The notes beneath the pieces are model-generated. The model had not been told where the DNA came from. It did not search any database and saw only the letters and a program-made list of their open reading frames with translations. Position numbers and translations under genes: made by a program. Shown in pieces: positions 27,864-36,112 of a stretch of 64,000 bases of DNA. The DNA comes from Calothrix anomala FACHB-343 (GTDB taxonomy: Bacteria; Cyanobacteriota; Cyanobacteriia; Cyanobacteriales; Nostocaceae), in NCBI RefSeq assembly GCF_014696435.1, contig NZ_JACJQG010000010.1, forward strand, positions 1-64,000, given 5' to 3'. Numbering within the stretch: position 1 is the first letter of the stretch; every line of letters begins with the position of its first letter.

Positions 27864-28437
27864 TGTAGTACGTACCTGCTGTCGCTTATTAGATTTAGCT
27901 TTGCAGCCAAATGATACGCTTGACGAAACAATCGAACAGCAATTAGTTCAACTTAAAGAGATAGCTTCACGAGAAGGTATGTCCCTGGAAGAAGCTGCCC
28001 AGCACTTGATTGCAATGCGCGATCGCAAATCAGAAGTAGGCGAACATAAGTTCGACAAGCGCGAGTATATTAAACAGCGATTTGGCGTAGATCCAGAACA
28101 AGCTTCCCCCGATAGTTTTGTAGGAATACTGTACCGGGATGCAGACAGGGGTATTCAGTTAGGAGAATTACGCCATAAAGTGGTGCTTGAATCTTCCACA
28201 CTTGCTCTCGAAGAATTTGTTTTTCATGGCAGTAGTTCGCTGGCTGAAGGTAATACTTCCGTTACATCTGGTTACGACCAGGCGCAAGAGCGAATCAATT
28301 CGCGCATTGATAACGATTTTTTCGGCAAGGTGAACTGGGGGGAAGAGATTCATCCTCTGTTGGTCGGTACATCGACACCGCAGCCCAGACAGTTGAAGTC
28401 CTCGCAGCCGAAAACCGGGCAATCTCCGAAGAAATAG
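27817..28437 (+). CDS. HTH-containing hypothetical protein
   Basis: About 206 aa from ATG 27817 (MKHINKVAETL); a start 9 bases earlier is possible. AETLQVSPDVVRTCCRLLDL near the N-terminus looks like a helix-turn-helix. A helical middle and a low-complexity, Ser/Gln/Pro-rich C-terminus follow (TPQPRQLKSSQPKTGQSPKK). No family recognised. The start lies inside the end of the preceding HTH gene, so translation is likely coupled. It may bind DNA together with the previous protein. Confidence 0.55.
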   Translation: MKHINKVAETLQVSPDVVRTCCRLLDLALQPNDTLDETIEQQLVQLKEIASREGMSLEEAAQHLIAMRDRKSEVGEHKFDKREYIKQRFGVDPEQASPDSFVGILYRDADRGIQLGELRHKVVLESSTLALEEFVFHGSSSLAEGNTSVTSGYDQAQERINSRIDNDFFGKVNWGEEIHPLLVGTSTPQPRQLKSSQPKTGQSPKK

Positions 28438-28445
28438 TTAGCCAG

Positions 28446-28694
28446 ATGCTACCCATCTGTTATCGAATACGGGATGAGAGTTTACTCAACTTGAAAAAAA
28501 CATCTACCCAAGCAGTTGGTATAAATTTACTTTCGGTAGTAGCTGGTACTGTGGTTGGGACATGGGTAGCGATTCCCCCAACACAAGATAAACAGGAGAT
28601 TTACAGCATCCAGCCAATTTTGGTAGGTGTAGGCATAGGTGAATTAGTGGGTTTAGTTCTGGCACTAGTAGTTATTTGGTTTACCAGGGAGTAA
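28446..28694 (+). CDS. Small membrane protein
   Basis: 82 aa. Two probable transmembrane helices: AVGINLLSVVAGTVVGTWVA (about 24-43) and the C-terminal stretch VGVGIGELVGLVLALVVIWF, joined by a short polar loop. It begins 8 bases after the previous stop and ends 2 bases before the next ATG. It is the first of six small membrane proteins in a row, so it probably belongs to a membrane complex. No homology recognised. Confidence 0.6.
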   Translation: MLPICYRIRDESLLNLKKTSTQAVGINLLSVVAGTVVGTWVAIPPTQDKQEIYSIQPILVGVGIGELVGLVLALVVIWFTRE

Positions 28695-28696
28695 GT

Positions 28697-28915
28697 ATGA
28701 GTGCAGCATTTGACTTTTTGGTTAACACTGCGGGTGGGTTATTAATGAACTTGGGTGTTTCTGGGATGGTAGGACAGCTATTGGGAGTGGGGGCTACTCT
28801 TGCCTTACACCCTCTGTTATTACTAACCGGGATAGTTGTGGGTGGTGCGGGAATTGCGATCGCACGCGAGTTAAACAAGCGCCCTCAGTTGCAGTTGGTT
28901 GTTGATAATACGTGA
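28697..28915 (+). CDS. Small membrane protein
   Basis: 72 aa from ATG 28697, which has GGGAG 6 bases upstream; the longer frame from a TTG at 28676 overlaps the previous gene and is less likely. Two hydrophobic Gly/Leu-rich segments (SGMVGQLLGVGATLALHPLL, then LLTGIVVGGAGIAIA) suggest a helical hairpin in the membrane. The small size and the glycine pattern recall minor pore subunits such as VirB2/VirB3-type proteins, but I cannot support that by motif. Confidence 0.55.
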   Translation: MSAAFDFLVNTAGGLLMNLGVSGMVGQLLGVGATLALHPLLLLTGIVVGGAGIAIARELNKRPQLQLVVDNT

Positions 28916-28925
28916 GGGGTAAATT

Positions 28926-29768
28926 ATGTTTACTCCTACACCTGTGCGAAATAAACAACCAAGTCGAAGAAGACAAAAGGTAAATGTTACCCTGTGGACG
29001 GTTTGTTCGACTGTTAGTGCGCTGTCTGTTATTGGGGCGGTTGCATTAATGGTTGGATGGAAGCAACAAATTCCAAGTAATCAGATATCGGAGGTACAGC
29101 AAGTAAAGGCGCAAGTTGCCCAAATTCGAGAAGTGTACTTAGAAAAGCTTTCCCGTACTGACTACAATATAGACCATCTGTCCAGTTACTCCTCAGTAGA
29201 GGGTGCGCCTACTCTTACAGGCTGGCGACAGTTAGCGGCGGCATTGTGGGGACAGCAACTGCGGGGTGAAATATCCAGAATGCAGGCTAATGAGAAATCT
29301 GGGTTTTACCGCCTTCACTATATGCCAGCACTAGAGATAGTTAAGTTCAACTCGCTGGATGTTTTACTAGAAGCGGCTTCTGGAAATAATAGTTTTTACT
29401 GGGGATACCGCAAAACTGATGGTACGAAAGTTGAGGAGAAGATACCAACTGGGGCTGCTGCTGTTTTGATCTTGGGTAAATTAGAGGCGATTGATTACGC
29501 CCAGAATTTGGAATCTCAACCATCGGTCGATCTGAATCAAATGCTAATTCAGATTAGGAATGCTCAAGAACCATACTCGCTTGCACAGGCGCAGCTATTA
29601 CGGGCGCGGGGGTATTTAGACCCAGTAGAGCAGATGGCACAGGTGGCAGACATCCGCGAGAAAATACGCCAGAAAGAGGAGGAAAGGCGAATATATCTCC
29701 AACAAATGAAGAAGCAATTACCTAATCCAATTCCTAATAGAAAGCCTGTTAATAAATCAGGGGAGTGA
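28926..29768 (+). CDS. Single-pass membrane protein with periplasmic-type domain
   Basis: 280 aa. A basic N-terminus is followed by one transmembrane helix (about 24-44, TVCSTVSALSVIGAVALMVG); then come about 230 soluble residues, ending in a basic coiled-coil-like tail (REKIRQKEEERRIYLQQMKK). That topology (N-in, C-out) suits an assembly or scaffold protein of an envelope complex. No domain recognised. It starts 10 bases after the preceding stop. Confidence 0.55.
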   Translation: MFTPTPVRNKQPSRRRQKVNVTLWTVCSTVSALSVIGAVALMVGWKQQIPSNQISEVQQVKAQVAQIREVYLEKLSRTDYNIDHLSSYSSVEGAPTLTGWRQLAAALWGQQLRGEISRMQANEKSGFYRLHYMPALEIVKFNSLDVLLEAASGNNSFYWGYRKTDGTKVEEKIPTGAAAVLILGKLEAIDYAQNLESQPSVDLNQMLIQIRNAQEPYSLAQAQLLRARGYLDPVEQMAQVADIREKIRQKEEERRIYLQQMKKQLPNPIPNRKPVNKSGE

Positions 29769-29772
29769 TGTC

Positions 29773-30339
29773 ATGTATGTCAAGTTTGCTGCTGCGATAA
29801 TTTGCATAGCTTTGTGTTCGCTCAATGTTGTAGCGGCAGTCAAACGTACACCTATTCGTACTACCCTGGAAGGTTCAACTCGCACAACGGTTGAAATGAT
29901 GCCATCTCCCAATTCAGAAGTGCATTGGATGAGTGCAGTTATATTTCTGGCTGGGTTTGCTTGTTTCTTGAGTTGGGGAATTTCTGACTATAACAATGCA
30001 GTTGAAGAAACAGATGAAGTTTCTGATAACTTGGGAAATTCTGGCAATCAACAACTTCATGTTGGTGTTTCTAATACTGATATTCAGCCTTCTTTAATCC
30101 CCCCAGTTTCGCCTCCTGGGATGAGATTTAATAACGAGTTTTCTGCTAAAAATGTCGTTCAATTTTCTCCTCGTTCTGCTGTTTCTGGATTAGGGCGAGT
30201 AGATAGTAGTCAGTTTGTGGAAGATGGAGTGCAAAATCAACCTGGAATGTTATCTCCAGAAGAGTTTTACGCTCAACTTCAAGATGAAGATTTTTGGGAA
30301 GATACTAACTCTCAAATAAATAATAAACCTGCCAGCTAG
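29773..30339 (+). CDS. Membrane protein with possible signal peptide
   Basis: 188 aa. The N-terminus FAAAIICIALCSLNVVAAVK looks like a signal peptide with an AVAA-type cleavage region or a first membrane anchor. A second membrane helix lies at about 54-72 (MSAVIFLAGFACFLSWGI). The rest is acidic and Ser/Asn/Pro-rich, likely disordered. No homology recognised. It sits 4 bases after the preceding gene in the cassette of small membrane proteins. Confidence 0.5.
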   Translation: MYVKFAAAIICIALCSLNVVAAVKRTPIRTTLEGSTRTTVEMMPSPNSEVHWMSAVIFLAGFACFLSWGISDYNNAVEETDEVSDNLGNSGNQQLHVGVSNTDIQPSLIPPVSPPGMRFNNEFSAKNVVQFSPRSAVSGLGRVDSSQFVEDGVQNQPGMLSPEEFYAQLQDEDFWEDTNSQINNKPAS

Positions 30340-30357
30340 TTAATTTGAGGTCATATT

Positions 30358-30846
30358 ATGAGTAGAAATCAACGCCGTAATTTTGATGTCGATTATTCTG
30401 AAGGTGGAGCAATTGTGCCTGCCAATCGCTTGCAAAATATGTTGCAGCAGGTACAGCAAGGAGGAATGGTAAATCAGCAACCTAACATTTCTCCTATGAC
30501 CACTTATGATACTCAACCCGTAGAAGTTAGGTATATTAATGCACCTACTGCTTATAAGCCGAGAGTTCCTCAGATAGAAATTCCCTATATTGAGACTTGG
30601 AAAGCACATAGGTTGCATCCACAAAATCCCTGGAGATTTGGCTGGTATCCAGTATATTTTTTATCAGATGTAATTAAATCTCCTGTGGGTGTCGCTGCTG
30701 TGGGAGTGTGGTTGTTAATAATGCTGTTGAATTTTCTCCTGAATGGCAGTTACACCGGGCCAGGATATGCAGCTGGGAAAAAGATTGAAGTTGTACCCAA
30801 GGAAGTTCCTTCTTTTGCCCTGCCTGTGGTTAAGCAGTTGGATTAA
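30358..30846 (+). CDS. Membrane protein with N-terminal cytoplasmic-type region
   Basis: 162 aa. A polar Gln/Asn-rich N-terminal 110 residues are followed by one strong transmembrane helix, GVAAVGVWLLIMLLNFLLNG (about 115-134), and a short tail. A GAGGTC lies shortly before the ATG. The stop codon overlaps the next gene's ATG (TAATG), so the two are probably coupled. No family recognised. Confidence 0.5.
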   Translation: MSRNQRRNFDVDYSEGGAIVPANRLQNMLQQVQQGGMVNQQPNISPMTTYDTQPVEVRYINAPTAYKPRVPQIEIPYIETWKAHRLHPQNPWRFGWYPVYFLSDVIKSPVGVAAVGVWLLIMLLNFLLNGSYTGPGYAAGKKIEVVPKEVPSFALPVVKQLD

Positions 30847-31187
30847 TGTGGGTAAAGGCAATTTTTTGGTTCGTACTGCTGGTGTGGATTGCAGATATCT
30901 TGCAACCGGGGTATTTGCAGTTTTATAACTGGCGTAATGCTGTGGCGTTAGCACAAAAGCTTCAATTTTTATCGCCAGCTGCTGTTTCTACTGCTGCACC
31001 TAGTGTGAATATATCTTCTAATCCTGTCTCTACTCGCTATTCCCCTAAAGTTAAGGAATCTGCAACATCCGGAGATGGCCTAAGTTCTCCTGATTGCCGT
31101 GTAGCTCAGAATGATTTTGAGGAAGTATTGAGTACTGCAAAGATTGGTTGTTGGCAGGTTTCTCCTGCTAATGCAAAAAGGCGTTGA
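30846..31187 (+). CDS. Small membrane-anchored protein
   Basis: 113 aa. An N-terminal hydrophobic helix (VKAIFWFVLLVWIADILQPG) is followed by a polar Ser/Ala-rich region with two or three cysteines near the C-terminus (SPDCRVAQNDFEEVLSTAKIGCW). It could be a signal-anchored periplasmic protein with a disulfide. It overlaps the M23 peptidase gene start by up to 17 bases. No family recognised. Confidence 0.5.
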   Translation: MWVKAIFWFVLLVWIADILQPGYLQFYNWRNAVALAQKLQFLSPAAVSTAAPSVNISSNPVSTRYSPKVKESATSGDGLSSPDCRVAQNDFEEVLSTAKIGCWQVSPANAKRR

Positions 31188-31842
31188 GACAATGCGAATA
31201 ATCCTTGAAACTGACGGTAAAAAGGAGGTTAGTAATTCGACTGTAACTAGTTTGAATGAGACAGCCGATACTAATTCGAGTGAAAGCTGGAGATATGCGA
31301 TCGCAACCTCAGTTGTAATTGCAGCTATGGTCATTCCCCAGGTTTCTGGATGGATTGAATCTCAACTGTTAGTTAAATCTCTCCAGAATCTCATACTACC
31401 TAGAACTGTTGTTAGTAATCAGGTTTTAAATAACGATCGAATTGCCTTTCCTACTGCGGCTGGTACTCCTGTAACTAGTGAATTTGGTTGGCGGACACAC
31501 CCCATTACAGGCGATCGCAAGTTTCATAGGGGAATTGATTTTGGCGCAGCCAAGGATACTCCGATTTATGCGGTTGATGCTGGCCGAGTAGTTTTTGCGG
31601 GTGACAAGGATGGTTACGGCAAAGCAGTTGTTATTCAGCATCAGGGAAGTTTATCTACTCTCTACGGTCATGCCAGTCAGCTGTATGTGCAGCAGGGACA
31701 ACTTGTTGTCCGTGGACAGATGATTGCAGCAGTAGGTAGTACGGGGTTTTCGACGGGGCCACATTTACATTTTGAAGTTCACGTTAATGGTGTAGCGCAG
31801 AATCCCCGCCCTTATTTACACGAGTATTTAGCTAATCGTTGA
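31171..31842 (+). CDS. M23-family metallopeptidase, membrane-anchored
   Basis: About 223 aa from ATG 31171 (ATG 31192 is equally possible; a TTG at 31144 is less likely). One membrane helix (YAIATSVVIAAMVIPQVSG) is followed by a LytM/M23 domain: SEFGWRTHP, HRGIDFGAAKDTPIYAVDAG, VIQHQGSLSTLYGH and GFSTGPHLHFEVHVNG. The zinc ligands of the family (H and D of HRGIDFG, first H of HLHFEV) are all present, so it should be an active peptidoglycan endopeptidase or DD-peptidase. It sits beside a lambda-endolysin-like gene and an FtsK-type ATPase, suggesting local wall opening for an envelope-spanning machine. Confidence 0.85.
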   Translation: MQKGVETMRIILETDGKKEVSNSTVTSLNETADTNSSESWRYAIATSVVIAAMVIPQVSGWIESQLLVKSLQNLILPRTVVSNQVLNNDRIAFPTAAGTPVTSEFGWRTHPITGDRKFHRGIDFGAAKDTPIYAVDAGRVVFAGDKDGYGKAVVIQHQGSLSTLYGHASQLYVQQGQLVVRGQMIAAVGSTGFSTGPHLHFEVHVNGVAQNPRPYLHEYLANR

Positions 31843-31868
31843 AAGTTATTTAGCTATTGGCAAGAGCA

Positions 31869-32696
31869 ATGCAAATTGTACCGATTTTTATATCAGGTGT
31901 AGTTGGTGCAGCCTGCTCTGTTGCATTTTCTTATGGAGTAGCTTCACTGCCATGTGGATTGGTATCAAAGGGTGCAGATACTGTTTGTCAAGTGCGTAGT
32001 TTCGGTAAGGCAGTTGATAGTTGGAAATTTGGGTTTATTGTTGGTAGTTTAGCAGGATTGATTTTCAGTCCTCGCCATCAATTTATATCCCGTTTTCAAC
32101 CCATTCATTTGTCAACTGCTTCCTTAATTACTTTAGGCATTTATTTCTCAATTTCTCAAGGTAATAGTGTTTCTTCATTGTCGTCAAATGGTTTAAGAAG
32201 CAGAGTTAATACAAGTTCTTACTCACCACATCTTTATTCACCACGTTTGAGTGCTTTTTTAGCAACAATTCGTTGGGCAGAAACAGGAACCAGTGAGTCA
32301 GAAAGTTATCGCAAGTTAGTATTTAACGGAACTTTTAATGATTTTTCTACGCACCCGTTAAAGAAACAGTGCGCTCCTATTAATGGTAAAAATGTTTGTT
32401 CAACTGCGGCTGGTGCTTATCAAATGTTGGATATAAGTTGGTATGACCTTCAGCCAAAGTTAAACTTAAAAGATTTTAGTCCAGCTTCTCAGGACAAGAT
32501 GGCAATTGAATATATTCGTCGTAATAGTGCCTTAAGTGATGTTGAAGCAGGAAGGTTTGATACTGCTGTATGCAAAGTAGGTAGAATTTGGGCTTCGTTT
32601 CCTTGTAATAATTACAATCAAAATGCTAAATCAATTGCTCAATTAAGAACTTACTATCAGCAACATTTACAAAAGTTTGAAATTTCTATAAAGTGA
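31869..32696 (+). CDS. Lambda-endolysin-like (GH104-type) muramidase with N-terminal membrane helices
   Basis: About 275 aa from ATG 31869 (an in-frame TTG at 31857 adds four residues). The N-terminal 100 residues carry three hydrophobic segments. The C-terminal domain matches the phage lambda R endolysin pattern: FLATIRWAETGTSES, FNDFSTHP, STAAGAYQMLDISWYDL, KDFSPASQDKMAIEYIR, and IWASFPCNNYNQN. The Glu of IRWAETG corresponds to the catalytic Glu of that family. Lambda R is a lytic transglycosylase; here the enzyme is membrane-tethered, unlike a phage endolysin, which fits a role in remodelling the wall during assembly of a transfer complex. No holin or spanin is present nearby. Confidence 0.8.
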   Translation: MQIVPIFISGVVGAACSVAFSYGVASLPCGLVSKGADTVCQVRSFGKAVDSWKFGFIVGSLAGLIFSPRHQFISRFQPIHLSTASLITLGIYFSISQGNSVSSLSSNGLRSRVNTSSYSPHLYSPRLSAFLATIRWAETGTSESESYRKLVFNGTFNDFSTHPLKKQCAPINGKNVCSTAAGAYQMLDISWYDLQPKLNLKDFSPASQDKMAIEYIRRNSALSDVEAGRFDTAVCKVGRIWASFPCNNYNQNAKSIAQLRTYYQQHLQKFEISIK

Positions 32697-32705
32697 AACT
32701 TAGTA

Positions 32706-34886
32706 ATGTTACTACCATACAATGACATTAATACTAATCTTGAATTTCAAAAACAACAGCTTTGGACTGCAATTGTACAGGCTAAACAAGATGGTTTGAG
32801 CAATGAAGAGATTATAGAGAATGTACGGGAAGCTTTACCGGACGCAATGGTTTTTTATGCTGAAACTGTTTTAAAGCAGATTGACTTTAGAACAAAATTA
32901 TCACGTCCAGTTGTTGAATTTAATTTAGAATTTTTATTTCAGGTAATATATGAATCAGTAATTGCAGGTACAAACGATGATGAAATATTATCAATATGTG
33001 CAGAACACTGTACTTTAAACCAATATGAATTTGTACGTTATGCACTTGAATATATCCATCTCAATCGAATGCCCTCACAGTGGGAGCAAAATAACGTGTA
33101 TCAAAAAATGATTGAGATAGTTAGCATCTCGCCAATAGAATCTTTATTTGAATATATAGAATCAATCAAAAATATTTATCTCAAACAGATTGGTTATAAA
33201 GTAGTTCAGGAGAATCTTTATAATTTATTTTTGAGCAATAAAGAAACTGGTTATTTTACTGATTTAGCAAATAAATCGAGAGATAACTTTATTAAAAACT
33301 ATTGCTGTCGAACGGCAGTGCTTGTTGCGCGTGCCACAGGTAAACCATTAGATTTAAAAGTGACAGGTAATGGCTCAATTCTTTTAAAAGAACCTAAATA
33401 TTTGGATAGTGAAATTGCTAATAATGGGATTGTTAGCTCAAATGTTTTAACTATGGGACAAGCAGGAGAACTATTAGTTGATACTTTAGAAGATTTTAAT
33501 ATTAATGCTAAGTATGTTGATGCCAAAAATGGCCCCACTTTTAACCGTATTAGGGTAAAACTGGGACGGGGTGTTAGTTACAAGAAAGTAGAAGATATCG
33601 GTAATGACTTAGTACAGCAGCTTGGTGAAGAATTAGGCTTGAAAGTTGCGCCAATGGTGAGTGTAGTGCCTGGGGGAGTTGTATTTGACATACCCAGGTT
33701 AGACAGACAATTTGCTTATTTCCGTGATTACTTTACTTTTGACGGCGAATCTGACATTTATTCGGTGTCTATCCCCGGTGGTGTTGATGTTGATGGCACT
33801 TATGTCGAAATCCCCCTTTATAGCGATAACGTGACCCATATCCTGGGTGGTGGGCGGACGCGCGGTGGAAAATCACAGTTTGAGAAAGCTGCAATCTTAT
33901 ACTTAGTGCGACGATATCCCCCTTCTGTTGTTCGATTGGCACTTTCAGATGTTAAACGTGTGACCTTTGGTAAATTTGATGGGCTTCCCCATCTTGTAGC
34001 CCCAGTTGCGCGTGATGCAGAGTCTACTGCTAACTTACTCGATTACTTGGTCGAAGAAATGGAATTGCGCTACCAGGAATTTGAGCGCCACACCAGTATT
34101 GAAACGATCGCACAGTACAACTCACGGTTCGCACCTAATTGTGTTATGCCACGAGTGATTTGTCTAATTGACGAGTGTTTTGACCTACTTTCCGATGATA
34201 ACTACTGCGATCGCATTGAGACTGCGCTGATGAAGTTGCTTGCAAAAGCGGGTGGTGCGGGGATTCATGTATTGTTATACACCCAACGACCTGACAAAAA
34301 CGTGATAGACCCGTTGATTCGCTCAAACTTCCCAGCGAAGACAGCTTTTGTTACAACCCGCCCTGAAGATAGTTGTATTATCCTTGGGGACGATAAAGAT
34401 AAGCGTGCAGTTTATTTGCTGGGATACGGTGATTTTTTGTACAAGACGACTGAAGTTTTACGACTTCAAGCTTTATATGTTGCTGACGATGAAGACCCTG
34501 AATACTTCCAGCAATTACTCTTGGAAGCAAAAAACCAGAACGATCCTTATACAGCATGGAAATCTGGGTTAGACTTTGATGAATTTGCCGCTAGTCTGTA
34601 TCGCGAGAGTAGTAGTAATGATAATGGTAAATTTAAAGCCACTACTGCTACTAAAACTAAGCAGCCTAAGACTGATTTTGAGGGCAGTTTTAGTTTTAAG
34701 GTGCAGCTTGACGAAGAAGCAAGAAACTCAATTATGAATTTGCATCAAAAGGGCTATAAAATTGATGAAATTGTCAAAGCAGTATTTAATTTATCCCGTC
34801 AAGATGGTAGGTCATACAAGAAATTTAGAAACGTTGTCGAAGAATTTTTAAATAACCTTAAAGGTGGGGATGAAGATGATATTTGA
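32706..34886 (+). CDS. FtsK/SpoIIIE (TraB-like) DNA-translocating ATPase
   Basis: 726 aa. It has a Walker A GRTRGGKS at 383-390 and a Walker B of the form VICLIDECFDLL, followed by LLYTQRPDKNVIDPLIRSNF and FVTTRPEDS, typical of FtsK/SpoIIIE motor domains. There is no set of four N-terminal membrane helices as in chromosomal FtsK; the 380-residue N-terminus is soluble and includes a segment similar to the FtsK alpha/beta domain (FNRIRVKLGRGVSYKKVEDIGNDL in pieces). The C-terminal 60 residues look like a winged-helix/gamma-type DNA-reading domain (HQKGYKIDEIVKAVFNLSRQ). It could act like the actinobacterial conjugative TraB, which moves double-stranded DNA, or be a VirD4-like coupling protein for the MOB relaxase encoded at 61391. 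Confidence 0.82.
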   Translation: MLLPYNDINTNLEFQKQQLWTAIVQAKQDGLSNEEIIENVREALPDAMVFYAETVLKQIDFRTKLSRPVVEFNLEFLFQVIYESVIAGTNDDEILSICAEHCTLNQYEFVRYALEYIHLNRMPSQWEQNNVYQKMIEIVSISPIESLFEYIESIKNIYLKQIGYKVVQENLYNLFLSNKETGYFTDLANKSRDNFIKNYCCRTAVLVARATGKPLDLKVTGNGSILLKEPKYLDSEIANNGIVSSNVLTMGQAGELLVDTLEDFNINAKYVDAKNGPTFNRIRVKLGRGVSYKKVEDIGNDLVQQLGEELGLKVAPMVSVVPGGVVFDIPRLDRQFAYFRDYFTFDGESDIYSVSIPGGVDVDGTYVEIPLYSDNVTHILGGGRTRGGKSQFEKAAILYLVRRYPPSVVRLALSDVKRVTFGKFDGLPHLVAPVARDAESTANLLDYLVEEMELRYQEFERHTSIETIAQYNSRFAPNCVMPRVICLIDECFDLLSDDNYCDRIETALMKLLAKAGGAGIHVLLYTQRPDKNVIDPLIRSNFPAKTAFVTTRPEDSCIILGDDKDKRAVYLLGYGDFLYKTTEVLRLQALYVADDEDPEYFQQLLLEAKNQNDPYTAWKSGLDFDEFAASLYRESSSNDNGKFKATTATKTKQPKTDFEGSFSFKVQLDEEARNSIMNLHQKGYKIDEIVKAVFNLSRQDGRSYKKFRNVVEEFLNNLKGGDEDDI

Positions 34887-35334
34887 ACTAACCATGCCTT
34901 TACCCCCTTGTATGAACGAAATTATCAACCAGGCACGGTCGAGTTGGCAAGCAAGTGCTGAACTTAAGAAGTACTGGACAAACTTAATTGGTGAATTTGT
35001 TAGAGAATGTGAATTTTATTTGGATAGTACAGTTTGGATTGAGTTCCATTGGTATCTCAAAAATTTTGCACGAGATAGTGATAATGTAGCTGCTGCCGCT
35101 AAATTTATTATGGATGGGCTAGTTACAGGGCGAGCAATTCGTAACGATAACCTGACAGTTATCCAATCACCTGTTGTACATTACTATCATCGCAGTAGTG
35201 GTGATGATGGTGTACTGTTAAGACTTTCACAATCACCTGATTTTTTATTAGATAATTTTATTATATCTAACCAATTTTCTAAAAAAAGTTTAGAAAGACA
35301 CAATCAAAAAATCACACATTTAATCTCAAGCTAA
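34870..35334 (+). CDS. RusA-like Holliday junction resolvase
   Basis: About 154 aa from ATG 34870, overlapping the FtsK-type gene by 17 bases. The N-terminal FELTMPLPPCMNEI and the core DSDNVAAAAKFIMDGLVTGR followed by IRNDNLTVI match the RusA arrangement of acidic residues around D-x-D-N...K.I.D and a later D. RusA-family enzymes cleave four-way junctions as dimers and are common in prophages and plasmids. Here it may resolve replication or recombination intermediates of the element. The coupling with the ATPase gene suggests a joint DNA-processing role. Confidence 0.72.
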   Translation: MKMIFELTMPLPPCMNEIINQARSSWQASAELKKYWTNLIGEFVRECEFYLDSTVWIEFHWYLKNFARDSDNVAAAAKFIMDGLVTGRAIRNDNLTVIQSPVVHYYHRSSGDDGVLLRLSQSPDFLLDNFIISNQFSKKSLERHNQKITHLISS

Positions 35335-35361
35335 TTGTAATTTATATAAAGGATAATAGTA

Positions 35362-35841
35362 ATGTTACGTTATAAAGAATATACTTGGTTGATTGGTAAA
35401 CTAAATGCAGGCAAGAATGTTAATTTATGGGGTAAACAGGATATGGGCAAGACTTTTACTGTTAAAAACTGTTTACTTAAAGATATTACTTTAGAATCTG
35501 TCTATCTCAATCTTGAATATCCTTTTAGTGTGGCTCATCTATTTGATGTTATTCCTATGAGTTTTGATTTGTACTACCAGCAGGATTGGCAAAATATAAT
35601 AAGCGAATTATCTGATGGATTAAATAGACTACTTGTGATTGATAATTTTGATAGATTGCACTTTGTTAGCGATAGTTTTACCGACGATTTATTGAGATTA
35701 CAACAGTTGGCTAAACTAGAAAATTTTTCTTTACTATTAATATCTCGGATGCCGCTAAGATACTTTCATTTTACGAGTTTTGCTAACTGTTTTGAAGAAT
35801 TGGAATTAAACGAAACTAATACTTGGACTTTTGGAAAGTAA
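35362..35841 (+). CDS. Small P-loop ATPase
   Basis: 159 aa. A Walker A GKQDMGKT sits near the N-terminus (about 24-31) in NVNLWGKQDMGKTFTVKN, and a Walker B-like RLLVIDNFDRL lies near 91-101. The C-terminal half resembles an ORC/STAND-type ATPase core but is cut short (normal cores exceed 200 aa). It is 27 bases downstream of the RusA-like gene with an AAAGGA upstream of the ATG. The protein resembles in size and style the small ATPase at 8629, but the two do not look closely related. Function unknown. Confidence 0.6.
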   Translation: MLRYKEYTWLIGKLNAGKNVNLWGKQDMGKTFTVKNCLLKDITLESVYLNLEYPFSVAHLFDVIPMSFDLYYQQDWQNIISELSDGLNRLLVIDNFDRLHFVSDSFTDDLLRLQQLAKLENFSLLLISRMPLRYFHFTSFANCFEELELNETNTWTFGK

Positions 35842-35868
35842 ATATGTGATTTCTATATATTGTTATTT

Positions 35869-35936
35869 GGTGATATTCCAGTTCGGTTAGATTGTTGTTT
35901 TAAGCAACAAAGCAAGTTCGACTCTTGCTATCACCA
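35869..35936 (+). tRNA. tRNA-like gene with anticodon UUA (ochre-suppressor-like), possibly degenerate
   Basis: 68 nt. Acceptor arms GGTGATA (35869-35875) and TATCACC (35929-35935) pair perfectly over 7 bp, then discriminator A. The anticodon stem TGTTG/CAACA (35893-35897, 35905-35909) encloses a 7-base loop TTTTAAG, giving anticodon TTA (35900-35902), with U33 and A37 as expected. The T arm is GCAAG-TTCGACT-CTTGC (35912-35928), perfect. The D arm keeps loop G18G19 but its stem has a mismatch, and the variable loop is only 2 nt. The 3' CCA is not encoded. UUA would pair with the codon UAA, a stop in bacteria. The compact form suggests either a degenerate tRNA or an unusual functional one. Confidence 0.6.
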
Positions 35937-36112
35937 TTGGGAATGAAACTACTACTGAGACTGAAAATTAACGAGTACATATCTATTAAATAGTTTTGGA
36001 ATTGTTAATAGAGTAAGGGATAGGTTAGTGGTGTAGTTCTCAGCAAATCCCAATTTGTGCCGGGGCGAGAGTAATTAAAAACCTTGTGACCTGCATTTTG
36101 GAGGGATGAATT

